From Halarchaeoplasma sp046498385 (GTDB lineage: Archaea; Thermoplasmatota; Thermoplasmata; Halarchaeoplasmatales; Halarchaeoplasmataceae), in contig JAWOAU010000051.1 of the NCBI GenBank assembly GCA_046498385.1, positions 1-22,108 on the forward strand: a DNA stretch of 22,108 bases, given 5' to 3'. Position 1 is the first letter of the stretch; every line of letters begins with the position of its first letter. The notes beneath the pieces were generated by a model that worked only from the letters and a program-made list of their open reading frames with translations, was not told the DNA's origin and ran no database searches. A program made the position numbers and the translations under genes. Shown piece after piece: positions 15,374-22,108 of this stretch.

Positions 15374-15826
15374 ATGTATGAAAAAATGACAAATGTCGAC
15401 GAAAGCGACCAAAAAATCATAGATATTCTTGTTTCTAACGCACGTACGCCCTTTACCGAGATAGCGAATATACTCGATGTCAGCGAAGGTACGGTACGGA
15501 AAAGAGTTCAGCGTTTGGAGTCCCGGGGAGTCATAAGGGGATACACAGTTGATATAGACCCGGGAAAGTTGGGATATCGGTGTATAACCTTACTCGGCCT
15601 TGATACCGAACCGGAGAATTTTTTAGACGCCGTCCATGCTTTGGCTGAATTCGAAGAAGTTAGGTGGGCGGCCAAATCCACCGGTGACCACATGATCATG
15701 GCCGAAGTCTGGACTAAAGACGATGCTGGACTGTCTTCTTTCATCGAAGAAAAGGTCTGTTCCATCAAAGGTGTCAAACGTATATGTCCGGCCATCATAT
15801 TGGAAAAGATGAGACCATGCAAGTGA
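15374..15826 (+). CDS. Lrp/AsnC-family transcription regulator
   Basis: 150-aa regulator. The N-terminal helix-turn-helix spans about residues 9-58 (DESDQKIIDILVSNARTPFT, VSEGTVRKRVQRLESRGVI), and the C-terminal RAM/AsnC sensing domain from about 65 (GYRCITLLGLD, then AAKSTGDHMIMAEVWTKDD). Family members form dimers to octamers and respond to amino acids or other small ligands; some archaeal ones respond to oxidants through cysteines. This one has Cys at about residues 75, 129, 137 and 149, so redox sensing is possible but unproven. ATG 15374 is given; ATG 15386, with AGGATG upstream, is an alternative giving MTNVDESDQK. It is divergent from the defence array and next to the paired operator; the sfsA gene overlaps its stop. 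Confidence 0.92.
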   Translation: MYEKMTNVDESDQKIIDILVSNARTPFTEIANILDVSEGTVRKRVQRLESRGVIRGYTVDIDPGKLGYRCITLLGLDTEPENFLDAVHALAEFEEVRWAAKSTGDHMIMAEVWTKDDAGLSSFIEEKVCSIKGVKRICPAIILEKMRPCK

Positions 15827-16509
15827 TGGATATCTGTATCGATGCCGAGGGGGCCTTCGTTGAACGGAAGAACCGCTTCTTAGGTATTGTTGATATCCAT
15901 GATAAAAACTCAAAAGTCCATGTTAGGGACCCGGGAAGATTGGAAGAATTACTGTATCCTGGTAATAGAGTTCTATTGGCAAAGGCAGCCGATCCTAACA
16001 GAAAAACAGCATGGGACCTGATCGCCGCAAGATACGAAGATGAATGGGTGCTGGTTAACTCAGGTTTCCATCCGCAAATAGCTCGCTGGGTTTTGGAAAA
16101 CGAAAAGATAGATCCTTTCGGTATCACCGATGGTTGGCAGGGAGAGAAAACACTCGGGAACAGCCGTATAGATTTCTTCACGGAAACGGAAGTTTGTGAA
16201 CTATGGGTCGAGGTCAAAGGCTGTACACTAGCCATGGGCGGCAAGGCACTGTTCCCGGATGCCCCCACTACCCGGGGAACCAGACACGTGCGGGAACTGA
16301 TAAAGATTGTTGAGAAGGGGCACCGCGCGGGCTTACTAATTCTGGTCTTCCGCTCCGGCGCAAAGTGTTTTTCACCCTACCAGGAGAGAGATCCTGACTT
16401 TGCGGCATCCTTCCGAGAGGCGGTGGATGCGGGCGTGGAGGTGCGGCCCATCTGTTTTTCCTACGAAAACGGGGGACTATATTACAAAGGAAGATTGAAC
16501 GTTTGTTGA
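15826..16509 (+). CDS. sfsA: SfsA family protein
   Basis: 227-aa SfsA (sugar fermentation stimulation) protein. Family blocks are RKNRFLGIVDI, VRDPGRLEELLYPGNRVLL, DPNRKTAWDL, NSRIDF, ELWVEVKGCTLA and FPDAPTTRGTRHVREL. The D...ExK pattern (RIDF, then VEVKG) fits the PD-(D/E)xK nuclease-like fold noted for this family. E. coli SfsA is a nucleotide/DNA-binding protein of unclear role; nothing better is known in archaea. The start is ATG 15826 in a TGATG overlap with the Lrp-like stop; the open frame back to 15784 runs inside that gene and is not family-like. Coupling to the regulator suggests co-expression, though the functional link to oxygen defence is unknown. Confidence 0.93.
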   Translation: MDICIDAEGAFVERKNRFLGIVDIHDKNSKVHVRDPGRLEELLYPGNRVLLAKAADPNRKTAWDLIAARYEDEWVLVNSGFHPQIARWVLENEKIDPFGITDGWQGEKTLGNSRIDFFTETEVCELWVEVKGCTLAMGGKALFPDAPTTRGTRHVRELIKIVEKGHRAGLLILVFRSGAKCFSPYQERDPDFAASFREAVDAGVEVRPICFSYENGGLYYKGRLNVC

Positions 16510-16675
16510 TCCATCCTAGATACTTGAATAGTTGTTTCCAGTCTCCGAAGTAATTATCCCTGAGATATCCGTCATCCAAGAGCTGGGACAGATATCCTTC
16601 AGAAACCCGAGTTCTCTTTTTCTACCTACGAACCTCATCCTATGGACGTATGCGTCCGTGGCAAGCAAATTTTTC
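16505..16675 (-). pseudogene. Possible remnant of an unknown protein gene
   Basis: Minus-strand frames here read protein-like in two adjoining pieces: LATDAYVHRMRFVGRK (about 16672-16619) and, after a frame change, KKRTRVSEGYLSQLLDDGYL followed by RDNYFGDWKQLFKYLGWIN (16621 down to about 16503). Stops lie just before each piece. This looks like the decayed end of a gene whose family I do not recognise. Chance coding cannot be ruled out. Confidence 0.35.
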
Positions 16676-16814
16676 TATTTTAGAATAGACTATTTCGGAT
16701 TAGATATGTTAGAATACCTGAGCCTTGTGGCTTGATGCGGAAAAACACCGTCTATAGTTGAGGACATAGCGTTTTGTGAAAAAACTCATGTCCTTGAATA
16801 TGTGTGGAGGATAC

Positions 16815-16834
16815 GTGGAAGCTACCACTTCCAC
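16815..16834. repeat. Perfect inverted repeat GTGGAAG-n6-CTTCCAC
   Basis: Two exact 7-base arms with a 6-base loop (CTACCA). No T-run follows on either strand, so it is not an obvious terminator. Its role is unknown. Confidence 0.4.
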
Positions 16835-16950
16835 TATAACCGCAAAATATTTCTCACCCAACGAGGAAAGAGACCCGGTTTTACTGTAGCCTTCAAAAAA
16901 GCTGTGAGAGTCAGGGTTGAGATCCTCCTGATCGAGGGTTATGTACAAAG

Positions 16951-16958
16951 AAAAAAAA
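16951..16958 (-). terminator. T8 tract after secreted-protein gene
   Basis: The minus strand reads AACCCCCCTTCCC followed by eight T about 14 bases beyond the stop. The C-rich then T-rich order matches the tract at 12517-12525 and fits archaeal intrinsic termination. Confidence 0.55.
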
Positions 16959-16971
16959 GGGAAGGGGGGTT

Positions 16972-17976
16972 TTATCTTTTTCTTCGTTTATAGGTGAATA
17001 CCGCGGCAGTGATCATTGCCGCCATGGTTACTAATATACCCGGGTGTGGTATGCCATTATCCTCCGCTTTTATCTCGACCCATTGAGTGCTGAAGTGTTG
17101 GATATGGAACACGTACACAGCTGCATGACCCGCACTGGCATTTGAATTCTCCATTCCCTGGTAATTCACAGCATCGCTTACGGATATGTCTAGGTTCCCT
17201 TCAGCATCTGCAAGATGACGATCGGCAAAGGCCTTGTTTATCAGTATGGTCACATGATTGGTCGAGTTGCTGTCGGTGGCCTCTATCCTGAGTATATCGT
17301 CCTCAAAGGAGATGGCTACAGCGTCTACACCTCTTGGATCACCTGCATTCACGACCAATGCGGCCCAGGGCTCGTAGCCTTCAACCTTTAGGAAGGTTGC
17401 TGCACCGTAAGCGGCGGCATTCTCTGCTTCATCAGCGTATGCTTGTCCACCATCTACAGGCGGCTCGAAATCGTTAGGAGGCGACATCGCGGTCATCTCG
17501 ATCCATTGGGTACTGAAATGTTCGATATGGAACACGTACACAGCCCCGTGGCCCGCACTGGCATTCGAGTTATCCGTTCCCTGGTAATTCACCGCATCGC
17601 TTACGGATATGTCCAGATTCCCTTCTGAATCGTCGAGATACTCGTCGGCGAAGTCCTTGTTTATGAGTATCGTGGCATGGTTGGTTGAGTTGCTGTCGGT
17701 GGCCTCTATCCTTAGTACACCGTCCTCAAAGGTAACCGTCACCGCATCGACACCTGCCGGGTCTCCAGCGTTAACCACCAGAGCGGCCCAGGGTTCGTAT
17801 CCTTCTACCTTGATGAAGGTAGGTCCTCTGTAAGAAGCGGCCTCCTCCACGAACCCGATGAACTCATCTACCTCATCCATTGGAATTTCCGAAGCCGTAG
17901 GCATCATTGAATATCCCAATATCAATAAGGTAGATATTAGCACTATCATTGTTTTCGTGATCGATTTTCTTATCAT
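16972..17976 (-). CDS. Secreted, membrane-anchored protein with two tandem ~118-aa repeats
   Basis: 334 aa, family not recognised. A signal peptide (MIRKSITKTMIVLISTLLIL, cleavage likely near PTASE) is followed by two near-identical units, each with TFIKVEGYEPWAALVVNAGD or a close variant, then RIEATDSNSTNH, GNLDISVSDAVNYQG, SNASAGH and AVYVFHI-HFSTQW. The repeat offset is 423 bases (141 aa). The end is PHPGILV plus a hydrophobic helix plus YKRRKR, like a C-terminal sorting or anchor signal of the PGF-CTERM kind but not an exact match. Several N-x-S/T sites could be glycosylated. The start is ATG 17976 with AGGTGAT 5 bases before it; GTG 17985 is part of the ribosome site. The protein is acidic. 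It is probably a surface or binding protein; the ligand is unknown. It has its own TATA box (18011-18018). Confidence 0.85.
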   Translation of the reverse strand: MIRKSITKTMIVLISTLLILGYSMMPTASEIPMDEVDEFIGFVEEAASYRGPTFIKVEGYEPWAALVVNAGDPAGVDAVTVTFEDGVLRIEATDSNSTNHATILINKDFADEYLDDSEGNLDISVSDAVNYQGTDNSNASAGHGAVYVFHIEHFSTQWIEMTAMSPPNDFEPPVDGGQAYADEAENAAAYGAATFLKVEGYEPWAALVVNAGDPRGVDAVAISFEDDILRIEATDSNSTNHVTILINKAFADRHLADAEGNLDISVSDAVNYQGMENSNASAGHAAVYVFHIQHFSTQWVEIKAEDNGIPHPGILVTMAAMITAAVFTYKRRKR

Positions 17977-18010
17977 CCTTATCACCTAACTATGTACTGC
18001 ACGTTGATGG

Positions 18011-18052
18011 TTATAAGTATTGTTTAACAGAATTCGAACAAAAGTTAACTTT
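18011..18052 (-). promoter_or_regulatory. Promoter of secreted-protein gene with 12-base palindrome
   Basis: On the minus strand, ACTTATAA (18011-18018) is a good TATA box, giving a leader of about 10-15 bases with the AGGTGAT ribosome site. Just upstream is the perfect palindrome AAAGTTAACTTT (18041-18052), about 23 bp from the box, next to the winged-helix regulator gene. It is a candidate operator for that regulator. Confidence 0.5.
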
Positions 18053-18068
18053 GTTTTCAGTAAAACAC

Positions 18069-18590
18069 TCAAAGTGACAGCGATTCCCATATATCTATGA
18101 AATTATCGATTATATCCTTGGGAGGTCCGTACTTGATCAGTAAACCGGTGACCACGTTGGGCTCCGTTACCCTATATTTCCTACCATTTTTTTCCAGGAT
18201 TCCCTTTTTCTGCATCTTTTTAAGATGATAAGAAAGTGTGGATGCAGGGATACCGAGTTCCTTTTTGATATCACTATGGGATACCGCCTTTCCCTTATTC
18301 AACATATAAACAACCACGGAGAGCGGTATCTCCTGTCTCAAGAAAGTGAGATACCGTTTATCTCTATGATCGACCCTTTTTTTCCCCTCTTTGGGATAGT
18401 ATCTTTTATATTCATTTTCTTCGACCTCCTCCACCATCTCATACCTCTTCAACTGGCCGAGATGATATCTGGCCAGATTCATAGCTAGGTCAGTTCTCCT
18501 ACTTATCTCCCTCATATGTAATCCGGGATACTCCTCGATTAGTTTGAATATTTTTTTTCTGCTCTCAATCTCCAACTCCGGTGTCGACAT
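18069..18590 (-). CDS. Tandem winged-helix transcription regulator
   Basis: 173-aa protein with two winged-helix domains. Domain 1 (about 9-70) includes ESRKKIFKLIEEYPGLHMRE, ISRRTDLAMNLARYHLGQLK and a YKRYYP wing. Domain 2 (about 84-150) includes SVVVYMLNKGKAVSHSDIKK, ASTLSYHLKKMQKKGI and a KYRVTE wing. This ArsR/MarR-like double layout is common in euryarchaea and is often found beside a small membrane protein, as here. The gene starts 4 bases after that protein's stop, so they are co-transcribed. A palindrome near 18041 could be its binding site. It may control the secreted protein downstream. No metal-binding cysteines are seen, and the effector is unknown. Confidence 0.85.
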   Translation of the reverse strand: MSTPELEIESRKKIFKLIEEYPGLHMREISRRTDLAMNLARYHLGQLKRYEMVEEVEENEYKRYYPKEGKKRVDHRDKRYLTFLRQEIPLSVVVYMLNKGKAVSHSDIKKELGIPASTLSYHLKKMQKKGILEKNGRKYRVTEPNVVTGLLIKYGPPKDIIDNFIDIWESLSL

Positions 18591-18594
18591 CGGG

Positions 18595-18864
18595 TTACCT
18601 CTTCAATAACGAGATATACAGTAGTAAAAGGATAATACAATCCAACACTGCGATAGGTATCAAAAACGGGTGCCAACTTTCTTTGGGAATGTTGAAGAGT
18701 GAATAGGTGAGCCACAACCCCTTAACAAAAAACAGTATGAATCCGATTGAAACCATCAGCAATTTTCCTTTTCTAGATCTGAAATAGGCCAAAAGAGATA
18801 TGATCGAGAGGGTAAACGCCAGGATAGTAAGGATAGCGATGCTTATGTTGTATATCATGATCAT
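18595..18864 (-). CDS. Small three-helix membrane protein
   Basis: 89 aa with three hydrophobic helices: residues about 4-27 (SIAILTILAFTLSIISLLAY), 34-57 (LLMVSIGFILFFVKGLWLTY) and 66-86 (FLIPIAVLDCIILLLLYISL), with basic loop FRSRKGK between helices 1 and 2. No enzyme motif. It resembles the small membrane proteins encoded beside winged-helix regulators in haloarchaea and other euryarchaea; the pair may act as sensor and regulator, which is inference. ATG 18864 or the ATG two codons later is the start; AGGTG stands about 9 bases upstream. The only Cys is in helix 3. Confidence 0.8.
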   Translation of the reverse strand: MIMIYNISIAILTILAFTLSIISLLAYFRSRKGKLLMVSIGFILFFVKGLWLTYSLFNIPKESWHPFLIPIAVLDCIILLLLYISLLKR

Positions 18865-18913
18865 GTGCAGTACACCTATGATAAGAAAAAGATTGTATTG
18901 ATTTAATGTTTTC

Positions 18914-18971
18914 GGAGGAGATTAAGATGTGGGCAGGAATGATTTACAGACAATATGTGGATGAGAGGTAG
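18914..18971 (+). other. Strong ribosome site with 14-codon frame
   Basis: GGAGGAG (18914-18920) lies 6 bases before ATG 18927, which opens MWAGMIYRQYVDER and then stops at TAG. It is among the best Shine-Dalgarno matches in the window, yet no real gene follows. It may be a micropeptide, a leader, or the 5' remnant of a lost gene. Confidence 0.2.
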
Positions 18972-18987
18972 TATTAGAAGGGGATCA

Positions 18988-19030
18988 TATAGGGGATACC
19001 CAAAGCTGGAAGTAGGGCGTCTCCCCTATA
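18988..19030. terminator. Long inverted repeat after the repeat-protein gene
   Basis: TATAGGGGA and TCCCCTATA pair perfectly (9 bases); inside, ACCC and GGG can add further pairs around a loop. It begins about 30 bases beyond the stop of the large repeat-protein gene (minus). No T-run follows, so it may be a processing or stabilising structure rather than an intrinsic terminator. Confidence 0.45.
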
Positions 19031-19060
19031 GCTATTAGTCTACCGTTTCGGAGTTACGTA

Positions 19061-22000
19061 TTAAAACACGTATTCTTCGTCCACCGTATCTTCGTCCACC
19101 GTATCTTCGTCCACCGTATCCTCGTCCACCGTATCCTCGTCCACCGTATCCTCGTCCACCGTATCCTCGTCCACCGTATCCTCGTCCACCGTATCCACAC
19201 CAGGCGATGATATCAAGCGAGAATACACCACCACTAGAACGACGATTATTACCACTATTAGCAGGATCATCATGAAGAGATTCGTCCTGTATACTTCTAT
19301 GGGATATTCTTCGAAGTTAACGGATTCACTGCTTTCCTCGGTCAAAGTAATTTGTCGGCTTTCAACCAGGTCCACGTTTGAAAGCAGGTAGGTAGTCCGT
19401 AGGCTGGCTACCAGTTCGTAATCTCCTCGGGCAGGAAGTCTGAATACATGCTCGCCTTCTTCTGTGTATCCAGTCCACATCATATCATCCGCGGATACTT
19501 TCAGGTGGACGTCATCCAGAGGTTCGCCTTTACGATCCTCCGTAACAACCGTCAAATAGTACACATCTACAGCAGCAGCATGGCTCCAGCTATTCTCACT
19601 GGAATCAACCTGTACATTCCCCTCGTATACCGAGGTTTTTAACCAATGTATCTCGATATCCCAGGAACCAACGGGGATTCTTATGGTTACGCGGCCAGAT
19701 GCATCGGTATATCTAGCCTCGTATAGTTGAGGTGTGTCTGCGTAGGTCAATCGAACGTGTGCCGATTCAACAGGATGGTTCATGTCATCGGTTACCGTTA
19801 CAGTTAGGTAGTACACCTCCGAGCTCACGACTATCCCGGTGTCGTCCTCAAGTTCGAAAGAATCTGCACCAACTAGTACGTCCTTCCAATACACGCTTAA
19901 TTGCTGATATCCTCTGGGTAATCGGAATAGTATGTATCCATCCTCATCCGTGATTTGATCCGCGATGATGTTGTTGTCATCGGGTAGTTCTGAATGAGTT
20001 CCGATGGCCTTCGCATTTTCCACCGCTACCCCTTGCTGGTCTTCTACGGAGTAATCCACGTAATATATCTCAGTATCCAACAAGCGAGGCGAGTCCTCAA
20101 AGATATGTGAATCAACGGTTATCGTTTGGTTGTAAACCTGTATGCCTCTCCAGAAAATATCTATCTTGATCTCTCCGGGTGCACCTACGGGTGTGGGAAC
20201 TCTCAAATTGATTGTGCCGTTCACGTCGGTTTCTCCACTTTCAAATTGATATCCATTCACATAGAACCGAAGTACGGCGGACTCCACAGAGATATTCCTG
20301 GAGTCGACTGATTGCAGTGTTACGTTGTAAACATCTGCCACTTCAATCAACAATGTGCCTGAAGAATCGAAGTTCAACTCTTGGTCATAGACCAAAACAC
20401 TTTTCCAATTCAACGTTACTCGGTTTGTGGCATGTGGTATTCTCGCATAGCTGGTTCCATCCATGCAAGTTATATCGGTATGCATGAGAATGCTTCCATG
20501 GTATACATCCAATCTAGCGTCGCTGATTTCCTCTCCCAGATCGTCCTGTACTTGGAAATCAACATGGTACACCGGTACTGAGAAAGTTTCGGTACCATCC
20601 TGTTCCACAAATATGGTTTCGCTGTGAAGATGGATGGTCTTCCAATATATGTGGATATCCACATTTGTGCTGGGAAGGCGGACATCGGGTGCAACACCAT
20701 CGTAACCCGTGGTAACACTATACAATATTTCTCCCCTATGATAGAGCTCGATGTATGCGTTCTCTAGATCCATTTCAAGATCGTCCACCACGTGAAGATC
20801 AATATAGTACACGCTGCATGCCAGCTTGATATACTCACTGGAGTCGATGACCAAGTTCTCGGAGTACACGTTCACTCCTCGCCATGCAGCGTCCACATCG
20901 AGGGTTTCACCGGGTAACCGCAGTGTAACTCTGCCGTTCTCATCGGTGGTACCAGACGTAAGCACTCCTACGTCGGCATGTGAAACGGTGATCCTTGCGT
21001 TTTCCAGGTCGTGATCCCGCCCATCCACAGCGTGGAACTCCACATGGTACACACGACATTCAATAACAATGCTATCCGCGGTCGGAACGTCGATGGTCTC
21101 TTCCGCAACATCGGTTCCTCTCCATGATACGGTGATATCATGAAGTCCGTTGGGTAATCTAAATGTGATCTCGCCGTTCATGTCCGAGTATCCCGAACTT
21201 ACCAGTTCTTCGGTTTGCACGTTTACAGCAACGATCCTTGCGTTCTCCAGATCCAGTGCCAAATCGTCCACCATGTGCATGTCAACGTAGTAAACGCCGC
21301 ACACCAGCTTGATATACCCGCTGGAGTCGATGACCTCGCTGTCGGAGTACACGTTCACACCTTTCCATACAACGTCCAGATCGAAGGTTTCACCGGGTAA
21401 CCGCAGTGTAACTCTGCCGTTCTCATCGGTGGTACCGGACGTAAGTACTCCTACGTCGGCATGTGAAACGGTGATCCTTGCGTTTTCCAGGTCATGATCC
21501 ATATCATCCACCGTATGGAACTCCACATGGTACACACGACATTCTATTACGGTAATATTTTCGGTCGTCGGCACATCGATGGTCTCTTCGGCAACATCTA
21601 TATCCCTCCATGAAACGGTTATATCATGAAGTCCGTTGGGTAATCTGAATGTGATCCTGCCGTCCATGTTCGAATATCCCGATCTTACCAGTTCTCCGGT
21701 TTGAACGTTTACAGCAATGATCCTTGCGTTCTCCAGGTCCAGTGCCAAGTCGTCCACCAAGTGCAGGTCAACGTAGTACACACTGCATGCCAGCTTGATA
21801 TACTCGCTGGAGTCGATGACTAAATTCTCAGAATACACGTTCACACCTCTCCATTCAACGTTCACTTCAAGGGTTTCACCGGGTAACCGCGTTGTAACTC
21901 TACCGCCTTCATCTGTGATACCGGACGTAAGCACTCCTACGTCGGTATGTGAAACGGTGATCCGGGCGTTGGTAAGGTTGTAATCCATATCATCCACCGT

Positions 22001-22108
22001 ATGGAACTCCACATGGTACACACGACATTCTATTACGGTAATATTTTCGGTCGTCGGCACATCGATGGTCTCTTCGGCAACATCTATATCCCTCCATGAT
22101 ACGGTTAT
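19061..22108 (-). CDS. Very large surface repeat protein with membrane helix and acidic tail, partial (N-terminus beyond window)
   Basis: 1015 codons in view; the frame is open to the right edge, so the N-terminus is missing (a GTG at 22060 is internal). At least 11 full domains of about 80 aa follow a common plan: VYHVEFHTVDD, then LENARITV, then a GTTDENGRVTLRLPGE turn, then VxWRGVNVY. The pattern resembles CnaB/carboxypeptidase regulatory-like beta-sandwich folds. The six N-terminal domains in view alternate between two types (VYHVEF and VYYVDL), giving a higher-order unit of 161-162 aa; the last five are more diverged. Then come FEEYPIEVYRTN, a helix (LFMMILLIVVIIVVLVVVYS) and a cytoplasmic tail of eight DTVDE units ending EYVF. 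It is probably an adhesin or S-layer-associated stalk on the cell surface. No enzyme domain is seen. Confidence 0.85.
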   Translation of the reverse strand: MTVSWRDIDVAEETIDVPTTENITVIECRVYHVEFHTVDDMDYNLTNARITVSHTDVGVLTSGITDEGGRVTTRLPGETLEVNVEWRGVNVYSENLVIDSSEYIKLACSVYYVDLHLVDDLALDLENARIIAVNVQTGELVRSGYSNMDGRITFRLPNGLHDITVSWRDIDVAEETIDVPTTENITVIECRVYHVEFHTVDDMDHDLENARITVSHADVGVLTSGTTDENGRVTLRLPGETFDLDVVWKGVNVYSDSEVIDSSGYIKLVCGVYYVDMHMVDDLALDLENARIVAVNVQTEELVSSGYSDMNGEITFRLPNGLHDITVSWRGTDVAEETIDVPTADSIVIECRVYHVEFHAVDGRDHDLENARITVSHADVGVLTSGTTDENGRVTLRLPGETLDVDAAWRGVNVYSENLVIDSSEYIKLACSVYYIDLHVVDDLEMDLENAYIELYHRGEILYSVTTGYDGVAPDVRLPSTNVDIHIYWKTIHLHSETIFVEQDGTETFSVPVYHVDFQVQDDLGEEISDARLDVYHGSILMHTDITCMDGTSYARIPHATNRVTLNWKSVLVYDQELNFDSSGTLLIEVADVYNVTLQSVDSRNISVESAVLRFYVNGYQFESGETDVNGTINLRVPTPVGAPGEIKIDIFWRGIQVYNQTITVDSHIFEDSPRLLDTEIYYVDYSVEDQQGVAVENAKAIGTHSELPDDNNIIADQITDEDGYILFRLPRGYQQLSVYWKDVLVGADSFELEDDTGIVVSSEVYYLTVTVTDDMNHPVESAHVRLTYADTPQLYEARYTDASGRVTIRIPVGSWDIEIHWLKTSVYEGNVQVDSSENSWSHAAAVDVYYLTVVTEDRKGEPLDDVHLKVSADDMMWTGYTEEGEHVFRLPARGDYELVASLRTTYLLSNVDLVESRQITLTEESSESVNFEEYPIEVYRTNLFMMILLIVVIIVVLVVVYSRLISSPGVDTVDEDTVDEDTVDEDTVDEDTVDEDTVDEDTVDEDTVDEEYVF
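19076..19195. repeat. Minisatellite, 8 x 15 bp, coding for (DTVDE)8
   Basis: Eight head-to-tail copies of a 15-base unit (plus strand YTCGTCCACCGTATC), identical apart from one silent C/T at the first position. It encodes the acidic tail next to the membrane helix. Near-perfect identity points to recent expansion by slippage or unequal exchange. Confidence 0.97.
20740..22108. repeat. Higher-order DNA repeat, period 483-486 bp
   Basis: Highly similar blocks recur in the large surface-protein gene; for example CCAGCTTGATATAC starts at 20821, 21304 and 21790. Each period codes for one pair of alternating domains. The array continues past the right edge. Long near-identical stretches mean recombination and assembly collapse are both likely. 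Confidence 0.9.

Larger units (their letters stand above)
16510..16971. other. Gene-poor stretch of about 460 bases
   Basis: No intact gene is supported. It holds the possible remnant above (16505-16675), an open minus-strand frame of 79 codons (16709-16948) with no recognisable family and no ribosome site, a perfect 7-base inverted repeat (16815-16834), and the T8 terminator of the next gene (16951-16958). It separates the defence locus from the surface-protein genes and could be the scar of an excised or decayed insertion. Confidence 0.5.

Noticed and set aside
16709..16948. 79-codon minus-strand frame in the gene-poor stretch
   Set aside because: No recognisable motif, no ribosome site and a composition that looks random; kept only as part of the intergenic note.
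19076..19195. CRISPR-like array
   Set aside because: Units are 15 bp with no spacers and are part of a coding frame; it is a minisatellite.
1..22108. tRNA, rRNA, insertion sequence ends or attachment sites
   Set aside because: Looked for by eye on both strands; no convincing cloverleaf, rRNA core or transposase was found. A covariance-model search would be decisive.

Overview
The window looks like a chromosomal segment of an anaerobic archaeon. The signs are an adjacent mre11-rad50 pair, TATA-type promoters (several placed for leaderless mRNAs), GGTGAT/GGAGG ribosome sites, an archaeal-style Lrp/AsnC regulator, a two-subunit 2-oxoacid:ferredoxin oxidoreductase with fused gamma-alpha chain, and a rubredoxin-based oxygen defence with superoxide reductases and no visible catalase or superoxide dismutase. 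The mix (AAA-TPR ATPase, tandem winged-helix protein beside a small membrane protein, surface repeat proteins) suggests a euryarchaeal lineage, possibly Thermoplasmatota. That placement is inference; no rRNA is present to test it.

Left part (1-7791), mostly information and repair genes. A large ATPase with C-terminal TPRs runs off the left edge (minus). A HAD-type phosphatase (minus) is divergent from mre11-rad50 (plus, overlapping by 4 bases). An endonuclease IV-like TIM-barrel protein (minus) converges with rad50 by 13 bases, and an HD-domain protein (plus) is divergent from it.

Centre (7945-16509), the core of the window. One long minus-strand array of tightly packed genes reads from 15290 down to 7945: flavin reductase-like flavoprotein, diiron ferritin-like protein, a 53-aa rubredoxin, peroxiredoxin, one-iron superoxide reductase, Prx6-type peroxiredoxin, two-iron superoxide reductase (desulfoferrodoxin), rubrerythrin, ferritin, then the two subunits of a 2-oxoacid:ferredoxin oxidoreductase and a decayed nitroreductase. 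The proposed logic is that a reductant source feeds a flavoprotein and rubredoxin, which feed superoxide and peroxide reductases, while ferritin sequesters iron. Divergent from the array is an Lrp/AsnC regulator, coupled to sfsA. The shared promoter carries two copies of TACGAAGTA exactly 22 bp apart, overlapping and abutting the TATA box, a good candidate operator.

Right part (16510-22108), surface and accessory genes. A gene-poor stretch with remnants is followed by a secreted, membrane-anchored protein made of two near-identical ~118-aa repeats, a tandem winged-helix regulator and a three-helix membrane protein (4-base gap), and a very large repeat protein that runs off the right edge. In view this last protein has at least 11 beta-sandwich-like domains of ~80 aa, a membrane helix and an acidic tail of eight exact DTVDE units.

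Decayed or odd items: the nitroreductase pseudogene (three indels and one stop codon), a ferredoxin oxidoreductase beta subunit with Ser where the fourth cluster cysteine is expected, and an Mre11 with Ser at the usual catalytic Asn. No tRNA, rRNA, CRISPR array or intact mobile element was recognised by eye.
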